From NCBI GenBank assembly GCA_964023205.1, contig OZ026848.1, positions 2,780,501 through 2,844,500 of the forward strand: a stretch of DNA of 64,000 nt, written 5' to 3'. This document shows, one piece after another, positions 23,895 to 33,394 of the stretch. Each line of letters opens with the position of its first letter. The stretch's first letter is position 1. Made by a program: the position numbers and the translations under genes. The DNA is from Lutraria lutraria (taxonomy: Eukaryota; Mollusca; Bivalvia; Venerida; Mactridae). The notes under the pieces were generated by a model, which did no database searches, was not told where the DNA came from, and saw nothing but the letters and a program-made list of their open reading frames with translations.

Positions 23895-24575
23895 AGTTAT
23901 TGGGCAAATTCAGTTAAACTAATTAATTTTTGGTTGTATTTATAGAAGCCCTGTTTCAAACAACAGTAACAAAGACATATTGGTGGATTTAACTAGTAGA
24001 GTTTATATAGTCTAAAGGCCTCCCATATTTTATTATTGGGAGATTTCAATTATAAAGTAATCAACTGGGCTACTTACAGGGGCTATCACGTACTGTAGGT
24101 GAAAATCACTATGCTTACAAAATGCTTGAATGTGTGAGAGACAGTTTTTTATACCAACATGACTTGTGTTAAGTCCTACTAGGCTGCAGGAAGGTACCTA
24201 ATGCTCCTTGGATTTTAGACTTAATTCTAACTAATGAATCTAACATGATTGAAGAAGTGAAAGTGATCACCTAGTTTTATTTTTTTGTATTAAACTGTTT
24301 TATTGATAATTAATGCAAAATCCAGCGTAGAAACTTTAATAAAGGTGACTTTCGTGCAATTAGTCATGGGTTAAATGAATTCTTAATTAAAGGAAACATG
24401 GAGGAAGGAATTCAAGTTTTTGAGGATAGACCCTATCTTGGAAGACATCACAATTTATTAATATGCGGTGATGATGTCAAAAAATACATTTAAAAGTTGG
24501 ATCCTAAAAAAGCAGTTGGACCAGATGGAATTCACCCTAGAGGATTAAAAGAATGTATTGATCTGATGTCAGTTC
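23895..24575 (+). pseudogene. CR1-like LINE fragment, 5' part (EN to start of RT)
   Basis: Plus-strand pieces match CR1-type LINE blocks: GCIYRSPVSNN, HILLLGDFNYKVINWATY, LDLILTNESNM, then the RT start KKAVGPDGIHPRGLKE. Frames shift repeatedly and stops are present. It breaks off near 24575 where another LINE is inserted; RT coding resumes at about 25880. Confidence 0.65.
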
Positions 24576-25620
24576 TGTTGAACAGAACAGAACATAGAAC
24601 AGAACATATCATTTATTCACTTAATACATACATGTACAAAACATGCAAATATGAGTTTTTTTACAATAAAACAAAACAATTAAACGAGGCTGTAGAATAT
24701 AGACATACTGAAAAAAATACATTTGACAAAGTATATCGAAATAATATTTAACAATTTCAGCATATAGAAGAATTACATTCTCACTTTTTGGATTATACAT
24801 TTTACAAATTTCCATTACTTATTTAATTCTAACTTATTTTTTGTGCACTCACTGTCATTAGATTTTCCAGTTTAAACATATTTGGTCGACGGTACTAGAT
24901 GGGTTTCAAAATCGTTTTCTTTCATCATTAAATTGAGAACATTGGAATAAATAATATGGAACTTATCTTGACAAGTGTTACATAATCTTTGATTTGCCTG
25001 TTTCTATTGGTAATCAATAGTTTCTGGTTCTAAATTTAATAAAATAGTACAGAAGTGGACTTTCTAAGTCTGTTAATTAAGAAGGGCTCAGTACCAAATG
25101 TGTTTTTGAATACTCTGTAAAACATATTGTTACTTGAATTATCATTACCAGTCATTAAGAAACAGGTCTTTTAATTTTTGTTTTACGGCAAGCTTTAGCC
25201 ATTTAAAATTTGTGAGTATATTGTTATAATAATTACACCACACATTTACAAAATCGCATTTTATCAAAATAGATTAAACGTTAAACATCCATGGAAATTT
25301 CTTTTTAAATGTGGCATCATGTTGTCCAGCTGTAGAAAGTAGTGTTTGTTTATAAACAAGCGTAGATATTTTATTGGTAATTCCGTCGTTTGTGCAAATT
25401 TCTACCAAAACGATATAACTCTTTCTTCGATATCAAGTGACAAAGGCATACAACCAGTTTCACCATATACAAAATAATTAGGAGTAGATCTAAAGTCCTT
25501 GCTTTAATACATGTTTTAAAAATTGTAATTGTACATGTTCTAATATATCTAGATTGCCAAGTCCCCAAATTTCTGTTGAAGAACATATTTATTAAAACAC
25601 TAGAGGTGTCTACTTAGCTA
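24576..25620 (-). mobile_element. 5'-truncated LINE inserted in the CR1-like copy (minus strand)
   Basis: The minus strand encodes a LINE C-terminal stretch (SSTEIWGLGNLDILEHVQLQ and a VYGETGCMPLSLDI-like block) of the same clade as the 33.4-kb element, then a 3' UTR. Its 3' end at about 24576-24607 reads AATAAATGATATGTTCTGTT followed by TGTTC-type repeats, a microsatellite-like LINE tail. It splits the CR1-like LINE at RT. Confidence 0.6.
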
Positions 25621-25879
25621 GGATATGCTATGTTTATGTTTCATTCATATTGCTGTCTATGTTTGAGTGATCCGTATGTTTGATGTAAATGACTAAATGT
25701 CAATGTTTGATTGGTTGATTTGATTGGTTGATAGTGTGTGTTGTTTATTTACATAATTGACTGATTTATATGTTTGTTATATATGTATGTTTGATTGATC
25801 ATAATGCATACTAAATTTGTATATGTTCGATAGTGTATTGGCCGGATGCTTGTTTAATGCAATAAACTTTGAAACTTTG
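25621..25879. other. Unassigned insert ending AATAAACTTTGAAAC
   Basis: Rich in TTTGATTGGTTGAT phrases. The right end AATAAACTTTGAAACTTTGAG looks like the 3' end of a plus-strand retroelement, so this may be a second fragment inserted beside the minus-strand LINE. No coding sequence recognised. Confidence 0.4.
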
Positions 25880-26345
25880 AGAGGAGAAGAAACTACCATC
25901 AGAATGGAAGGAAGCCAATGTGACAGCTCTATTTAAGTGTGGAAGGAGAAGTAAACCCCTGTAAGTGTTACTTCTATTTGTTGTAGCATTTGAAATTGTC
26001 CAGTAAAGGGCAACTATAGGCTCATATATAACCTTTCTAGTAAGGAATATTATTGGGCTTCCCTACCGTCTGGGTTATAGGAGGCTTAGCGGTGACATGA
26101 TACAGGTGTTTAAGATTATACACGGTTATGATGAACTTAATTAATAGTCCATTTTTTTCTCTTTGATCGGTAAAAGTAGAACAAGGGGTAATAAGTATAA
26201 AATATATAATAATAGAACTTAAACTCAGAAATGAGAAAAGGTGTTTTCAGTCGAAGAGTTATTTAGATACCAGGAATAAGTTACCTGATAAAGTAGTTTT
26301 GAACAGTAACCTCAGTCAACACTTAAGTCGCGTCTGAATAAACAA
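25880..26345 (+). pseudogene. CR1-like LINE fragment, 3' part
   Basis: Resumes with LPSEWKEANVTALFKCGRRS, then jumps after an apparent internal deletion near 25970-26030 to the C-terminal block GLPYRLGYRRLSGDMIQVFK and a TRGNKYK-like tail. Probably the same copy as 23895-24575, separated by the 24576-25879 insertions. Confidence 0.6.
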
Positions 26346-26581
26346 GTTGCTATCAGTGAACTGTGACATTATTGATATTGGTGACAAAAAATCATCGGAA
26401 AGGTTTGTGCCAAATGTTTTTTTTTACAAAAGAAACAAACCGGAAGTCGTCAAAGACATCACACTTTAGGAAGAACAAATTAGAAATTGAGGGCCGCCAG
26501 ATACGCATATGTTTATTATGGATTAAATTTATTCATGTGGCCTCTTAAACAAAATCAAATTTTGGCTGTATCTGTATATAT

Positions 26582-26745
26582 ATATATATGGATTACAGTC
26601 AAACCGGCCTCAAGTCAAACCGTCATCTAGCCAAACCGGCCACAAAAAAGTTAAAGCGGCCTCACATTTTGGTCAAACCGGCCACACTATATTTTTATTC
26701 AGTCAAACCGGCCACAAAATAGTCAAACTGGCCATACACAAAATA
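26582..26745 (+). repeat. Left terminal inverted repeat with 7 reiterated motifs
   Basis: Seven variants of a 15-bp word, best form GTCAAACCGGCCACA, are spaced 15-35 bp apart. They include degenerate ones such as GTCAAACCGTCATC and GTTAAAGCGGCCTC. Arrays like this in transposon ends usually bind the transposase. The right end carries five matching words in inverted order. Confidence 0.85.
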
Positions 26746-26945
26746 GAATTACCACCGAAAATGAATATACACTCGTACATTTATCATATGTTTTAATAAA
26801 ATATGTTATAAATGTATGAAATCATTGTTCAAAACAATGTCCAATTCAAATTAAACATTTTTTTTTGATAATTGTGTTAAAAATATTGTTGAAACCCATT
26901 CATTAAAAGTTGCCAATAGTGTTGTTTTAACACGTACACGTGCAA

Positions 26946-27848
26946 ATGTTTGTAATTAATGTTGTGAATCCTTTGAAGTCATTGTCTGACTCATCATCAT
27001 CAGAAACAATCACACCACCAACAACTCACTCATCATCATCAGAAACAATCACACCACCAACAACTCACTCATCATCATCAGAAACAACCACACCACCAAC
27101 AACTCACTCATCATCATCAGAAACAACCACACCACCAACAACTCACTCATCATCATCAGAAACAACCACACCACCAACAACTCACTCATCATCATCAGAA
27201 ACAACCACACCACCAACAACTCACTTATTATCATCAGAAACAACCTCACCACCAACAACTCACTCATCATCATTGTCAGGTGGCGGTCTTGGTAAGGACG
27301 TGATCTTTGGATATTTTCACAATCCTTTAACAACTAATGAAGCTCTAAAAATTCTAAACGACTCCAAAGATGGCCTTCATAATGATAAACTCTCTTTAGA
27401 TATTCCATATGAACCAATTGGGGGTAACCTATATGTTATCGATTCAGATGCTTTATTAAACAGAAAAGATGCAAAAATAGACAAATTTGTTTGGCAAAAT
27501 ATGGGGAAAAAGAAATATCCAAAGAAAACTTCCAAAATTTTCAAAACTATATATAAAATTAGGTTACCAAACAATGAATATTCTGATGAATTTCAAAAAC
27601 ATATATATGAAATAATAGATGACGACAGATTTATGATTATTCATTATGTAGGTGATAAAACTGTTTATGTTCCATTGAGTCACGGGAATTCAAAGAATAA
27701 TGAACCTATTCGTCGAACTTGTCCCTCAGTGTTCGACCAAATAAAAAAGCGCGCTAAAGACTTCACCACTACGGCAAATTTATTAGATAAAGAATTAAAA
27801 TCAAATGTAGAACATGGGTCTGCAGGATCTTGGAATAAAAACGTCTAA
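26946..27848 (+). pseudogene. Transposase N-terminal part with Ser/Thr/Pro repeats
   Basis: The first ATG after an in-frame TAA (26928) is at 26946. Residues from about 16 to 107 are seven 13-residue repeats of the type SSSSETTTPPTTH (nt 26990-27268), a mucin-like, disordered stretch. The remainder (FGYFHNPLTTNEALKILNDS and a lysine-rich block) is the N-terminal region of the transposase, unrecognised as a named domain. The frame ends at 27848 by a frameshift: the next frame, overlapping from 27814, continues the same protein (LGIKTSKDARQVKNHLY). Confidence 0.7.
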
Positions 27849-29264
27849 AGACGCCAGACAAGTAAAAAATCATTTATATGCAGTTAGACGCGAAAATAGA
27901 TTGAGCAACGATGATATTTATAATTTATGCGAAATGTCATATGAATTAGAAGATTTTAATAAACAGATTGACATTTATCCTTCTTTGGTTTGCATATCTG
28001 GTATGACTGAAATTTTGCAAGAATTTAATGATCTTTTAATGTTTAATGAGGAAAATAAGCGGATAAAAATGTTTTACGATACAACCTATAGACTTGGAGA
28101 ACTTTTCGTCAGCGTATTGTCTTATCAACATATTATTTTTGAAAATAATAAAATTGTTCCCGTTGCGTTTATGATGCATGACAAACGAGATGCTAAATTC
28201 CATGCACGTTTTTTTGATGTTTTGTTAAGTAATGTCCCAAATCTTATTAAAACCAATTGTCCACTTATTTGTGACCGCGAACCAGGCATTAAACTCGCTG
28301 TTAATAAAATATTACCCAACATTCCCGTTGTGAACTGTTGGAATCATATTAAAACTGATGTAAAGCATTGGTTGCATAAACACAAAGCCACGCGTGATGA
28401 TCTAACCGTATATTTGCGCGACGTAGACACAATTTTAAGATGTACATCCGAAATTAACTGTTTGTCAACAATTGAGAATATTGAAATAACTTGGTCCGAA
28501 GAGTTTCGAAAGTACTTCAATACATATTTGAAAAAAAACATTCTTGAAAGTTCTGGCCGATGGATTTAAGAACAATTAAACATTTTTAACATGTACTCAG
28601 GTATAACTAATAACGCTGCGGAATCTATGAATAACATAATTAAATCGGTTCAAAAAAGAAAACAATTGCCTGTCGACATGATTAATTTAACACTTTTCTT
28701 TTTACAAAAATATATTTTCACCGAGATGCAGTGTGGTCGTGAATTCTCCTATGCAAGATTAGACCCTTCCGAAATCAAAATTTCAAAAGTAAAAGGCACA
28801 CCTGAGGAAATTTTGCAGTACCCAAAACAGCAGTTAGATCGCTTTTCTAATGATAATCTAGTCGGGGAGGGGGGTAACAAAAAAGATAATTTAAGTGAAC
28901 TTTTAACAGACATGAACGCGACGACAGTTTGTGACAAGGACGAGGACGAACTGAAAGGACGTGAACGCAATGTATCTCAAAACATGTTGGCTGAAGAATT
29001 AATAAAATCTGATTCCATCAAATATGTATCATCAATGAATGTCTTTGTGGTTATGGGAATTAAGGGGTCTAAACGATTAGTAACTTTAAATCCAGATACA
29101 TGCAGTTGTCCGTCGACAGGCACTTGTTATCACATTTTAGCTGTAAAACAATCGCTTAGTTTAATGCCCGTAAATGATAAGGTTAACCACAAAAATCTGT
29201 CACAACTTAAACGTAATAGTCGGCCTCGCGTTAGTAAAAAAACGGGACAAAAAAAGCCTAAAAA
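27814..29264 (+). pseudogene. MULE-like DDE transposase core with SWIM zinc finger
   Basis: Catalyses cut-and-paste movement of the element in the nucleus. Catalytic-type blocks in order: FYDTTYRLGELFVSVLSY (Asp at nt 28078), VPVAFMMHDKRDAKFH, LICDREPGIKLAVNK (Asp at 28273), VNCWNHIKTDVKHWL (C..H pair), and GITNNAAESMNNIIK (Glu region near 28620). A SWIM finger, CSCPSTGTCYH (CxCx5CxH), starts at 29101. One in-frame TAA at 28567-28569 breaks an otherwise continuous frame (GRWI*EQLNIFN); beyond about 29264 the frame shifts into the linker. Only one nonsense codon in about 480 codons suggests recent loss of activity. Confidence 0.8.
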
Positions 29265-29790
29265 ACTGATTTCAAAGTTATTCCTGCTCCGGATTCAATT
29301 ATTGCATCAACACCGTCTCATACAAACATACCCTCTACGCCCTAAGTATATACTCCTTCTACTGCTATAGCAACTCCACAGACAGGACAATTGTATAATA
29401 TAACACCCTCGTCTAAACGAAAGCATACAGAAAACGCGCATAATCATAGTTCTAAGAAACGTATAACATTTGCTGATGACTGTATTAATAATACGCCGAC
29501 GCGAAATATTTTAAATCAAGAAATCGCGATAACTCCAGTGTCTAAACGAAAACGTCCACAAAACGCACATCGTATGTCAAGTTCTAAGAAACGTGAAACA
29601 TTTGTTATTAATAATTAATACACCGGCGCGAGATATCTTACATGAAGAAATAGCAATAACTCCCGCGTCAAAACGGAAACGTTCAGAAAACTCGCATCGT
29701 AAACGTATAACATTTGCAGACGATTTTAATAATTCACTCGCGGAAGATATTTTATATGACGAACCCGCGATATTAAGTGACGAAAGTATT
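29265..29790 (+). pseudogene. Basic repeat linker between SWIM and Ulp1 domains
   Basis: Three diverged tandem copies, near 29398-29520, 29533-29625 and 29667-29760, of a unit with the order ITP.SKRKR.ENAH, SSKKR.TFADD, N.TP.R.IL.EE. The KRKR/KKR clusters look like nuclear localisation signals. The frame is broken by a TAA near 29345 and by a frame change around 29600-29630. It probably once joined the transposase to the protease in one polypeptide, but two separate proteins cannot be excluded. Confidence 0.6.
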
Positions 29791-30576
29791 TCGAACACTT
29801 CTACAAACGAAAATGAAATGTGGATTCCAAATTATGATTTGTGCGACAATGATAAAAATCTCATCGAAAGTAAAGACGGTTGGCTAAATGATACAATAAT
29901 AAATGCGTCGCAATGTATTTTAAAGAATTCTCAATTTAATTGTAATGGTTTACAAAACACTCTTTTTATTCCCGTATATTGTGAGAAACGTGGTAGTTGG
30001 AATCTAAATAAAGACATTAAGAGACAAGATGCACCTTGTGCACAAATTCATTATAATGGAAATCATCATTGGATAATGTCATACCAACGCGAACAAAATG
30101 GCGATATTGATAGCATTAAATCAAATCGAAGTGTAAACAGCAATATATCAATTCAATTATCACAAATGTATTCTTCTAACACTAATAATTTAAAAATTGT
30201 AGTCCCTGATGTTCAAAAACAGACTAATTGTTCTGATTGTGGAGTTTTCGCTATAGCATATTTGACTGAACTTATTTGTACCAATTTTAATGCAAATCTG
30301 TCCCTTATTAGATTCATCATACCAGATATGCGAAATCATTTACGCGACTGTTTTATCAATAAAAAAATTACACCATTTCCAAAAATTGTTAAAATGCCGA
30401 AAATGCCCGTAAGTGACCCAAAATGCCAAAATATTAAATTGTATTGCCAATGCAGATTACCTGATATAATTGATGACATGATTCAGTGTGACAATAGATA
30501 TTGAAAAATCAAGTGGTTTCATAAAAGTTGTATGACTTTTAGTAGCAAAAATCTGTGTACTTTCTGTTCATGGTGA
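29791..30576 (+). pseudogene. Ulp1/SENP-like C48 protease domain plus ING-type PHD finger
   Basis: A cysteine protease fold of the deSUMOylase family. GWLNDTIINASQ is the usual N-terminal substrate-groove block. His is in HHWIM (nt 30067), Asp in GDIDSI (30109), Gln in VQKQTNC and the nucleophile in SDCGVFAIAYL (30238-30240), so the H-D-Q-C set is complete. The domain is followed by a PHD finger: YCQC, MIQCDNRY, stop, KIKWFHKSC, LCTFCSW, ending at 30574-30576. The TGA at 30502-30504 stands exactly where the fourth zinc ligand Cys is expected (ING fingers have CDN..C.I.WFH), so TGT/TGC to TGA is the likely lesion. Ulp1 domains are known companions of MULE and KDZ transposases; the PHD addition is unusual. 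Confidence 0.78.
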
Positions 30577-30824
30577 ATATTGAACTATTTCGGTTTATTT
30601 AGATTGCTGTCTGTTATAATATGCATTATGTTTATTATTATATATTTAGATGAATTTCTAGCATCTGAATTACCGTGACTTATTGTAACTCATAAACTAA
30701 ATTTGTATACTTTTTCATACTTATAACTCTTCACATATAGACTTTATTTCTTAGCTAGAATACCGAGACCGCCAAAATATATCATAAAACATACAAAAGC
30801 ATGCACATGTACAATAAACAGTGA

Positions 30825-30864
30825 ATTATATCAAGGACTTACATACATACGTCCTTGATTATAT
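30825..30864. mobile_element. Micro-palindrome element, copy 1 (26 bp) with 7-bp TSD
   Basis: Element 30832-30857: CAAGGAC at the left, GTCCTTG at the right, with TTACATACATAC between. Perfect direct repeats ATTATAT flank it (30825-30831 and 30858-30864). It is the shortest member and has lost most of the central palindrome. Confidence 0.75.
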
Positions 30865-31299
30865 CTACCTAATAAGTGTTTATATACATATATTTTGTCT
30901 CAGTATATCATGTGATAATTTAATGTATATAATGATTTCTTGAAAGTGTTACTTTCAATAATCATGTAATATGTTGTACGTATACCGTGATTGTAAATGT
31001 TTGTTATGTTGTTATGAATATATCTTTTTCATAAGGACCAGGAGTCCATCATATTTATATGTTTAAAGTTGATTACGTATTCCCCCATTTTATATGTATA
31101 CGTTACTGAATAAATATATGTTAAATTTATAATTAGGCAATTACGACCATTAATCAGTGTATGAGACAAATACAATAAACTGATAATAACCATTGATTTA
31201 TGTTTTTACTGTTTCATTCTTCATACAGCATACTTAATATAATACGTATACTTACATTAATGTACTGTACCGGTTAACAATATCACAAATGCCGATTAT

Positions 31300-31930
31300 C
31301 GGGCCCGTGAAAAAAGATTTGAAAAAATGCGTCTACTTTAACTCGTTGTAAATCACGTTTTACTCCGTCAATTTTAAATATTTTTACCATTATAAAAACT
31401 AGATTACAATACCCTTTTAACCATGTAGATTTAAAAAATATATGTTAAATAATAAAAAAGTTAAGAGGGAGGGCCATGTTTTCCGAACCAAATTTCATGT
31501 GCGGTAAAAAAAAATAATTTATGAGTCGAATTCAACTCGCGATAAAAAACGTTTTACTTATTCAATTTTAATTCTGTGTACAGTTATGAAAACTAGAGAG
31601 CTTCAGGTTTCCAACAGTATTAATCTTAAAAAAATACATTATTAAATAAAAAAGTTAAGAGGGGGGGCCATGTTTTCCGAACACCAAATTTTGTGATAAA
31701 AAAATGATTTTTTACCTATCTTTAACCAGAAATAAATGCTCGAAAACAAAACGGATTTCTATATCTAATTACATATTCTAAAACTACAGAACGTTAGCTT
31801 TATTATGATATCAAAATTATTAATATCCAATAAGAAACAAAAAAGTTGATAGGGGGGGGCCATGTTTTTCTTTAATTTTATGCTAAAATCTAGAGAGGCG
31901 CCATGTTTTATACCTGCCCTCCTTAAATTA
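31300..31930. repeat. Three tandem ~193-bp repeats in the transposon's right half
   Basis: The phrase AAAAAGTTAAGAGGGAGGGC with following CATGTTTTCCGAAC recurs with GGGCCATG at 31471, 31665 and 31857 (spacing 194 and 192). Each is preceded by similar AACTAGA and TTTTAC phrases. Non-coding, between the protease/PHD frame and the nested LINEs; repeats near ends are common in large MULEs. Confidence 0.7.
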
Positions 31931-32369
31931 AGGTAGTAAAAAATTCCAGCTATTTTATGGAGAACGATAATTTGTGACGAATTGCGACAAACAATTGCGA
32001 TGTGAGTATATTTATATATGTATAAATATTTTTGTAAGAATTCTGATATTTCATACTATTTTCACGTTACTGCATATACATTGGTCTCAGCGTTTATTAA
32101 TTTTGTCGTTATTATAAATGTGAAATTATTGGATATTATCTTTAAGTGTGTTCACGGATTTGATTGTAATCTGATAATTTGGTGAGTGTTTTGAGAATAT
32201 TTCTTTATCCAGACATTTGTTAGTGTAATAATTTTTGAGTGTTTTGGATTATTTCTGTGTTTTTGACAATGACAGACACCTGTATAGAATGCGAATTTTA
32301 GCGAAATTTACCGGGAATTCTATCTATATAATATTCAAAAGAAAATGTTATTGTGTTTCATGTTTCATG

Positions 32370-33040
32370 AATTAAATATACCCATTGGCAGGCCTTCTCA
32401 AGTTAAACGTGAAGTTAAACTATATAAAAAAGCAAATTGGGATGCCATTAAATCTGACATGTCACAGTATTATGAACATGAATTTTGCAATCTACCAAAT
32501 GATGATGCAAATCAGCTTTGGGAATCTTTCAAAAAATAAATTACATGAAACATCAAAAAAGCACATCCCAACTAAACTTACTAAACCAAAAAGCTAGAAA
32601 CACTCTGAAATTCATCAAAAGAAACATACAAACCAATAATAGTAACATCAAAGAAACTGCCTATAAAATTTATGTCAGACCACAGTTAGAATACTGCAGC
32701 ACTGTTGGCAGGAAAATCTCACCTACGAATTAGAAAGAGTTCAAAGAGCTGCAGCCAGATGTATCACAAACAATTACTCATACTACAGTAGTGTAACAGA
32801 AATACTAAGAAAACTCCAATGGCAAACTCTTGAACAACGCCAAAAACATGCATCTCTCATAATGTTATACAAAATTCAGCACAACCTTGTCCATGTTGAC
32901 CACAACCATCTCATACCTAGAAGTCACGACAATCTAAATTATGTCATCTCTCACTCTGGAACACTTTATCACATGAACAGCTACTTTCCTCGCACAATCA
33001 GATACTGGAACGCCCTCCCTAACAGCACTAATTAAGGCAA
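32370..33040 (+). pseudogene. CR1-like LINE copy with internal deletion
   Basis: The EN-RT linker block (VKLYKKANWDAIKSDMSQYY, LWESFKKKLHETSKKHIP) is joined near 32595 directly to the RT C-terminal block (ARNTLKFIKRNIQTN, VRPQLEYCSTV, LERVQRAAARCI, LQWQTLEQRQKHASLIMLYK). The whole catalytic RT core is missing. It is nested in the 11-kb transposon just upstream of another LINE. Confidence 0.75.
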
Positions 33041-33394
33041 GTGATAGTCTTTCTGGCTTCACTACCAGTCTTAATTCCCTCTGCTGAGCAGTACATATGT
33101 TTTTATCTGTTTTTAATCTACATATCATGTAATATAGCCGAATAGCTTTTATTTAAGAATTGTTTTGAGTATGAAAAATATTTGAGTTGTATAAAGAATG
33201 ATTGTCATAGAATTGAACTTTCCAAATTTAGATGTTCTGCATATATTTATTTATAATGCATTATCAACATCAAGGTCAGAAATAATTAAAAGAATGAATA
33301 AACCACTCGTATACTTGACAAACAGAATGTAAATACAATATCATTTTACATATTTTATATTATCTCTGGTTGTTTATCACATTTGTACGTATAT

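Noticed and set aside
27049..27333. Minus-strand frame of LLVVWLFLMMMSE repeats resembling membrane segments
   Set aside because: It is the complement of the coding minisatellite for SSSSETTTPPTTH; the hydrophobic look is a by-product.
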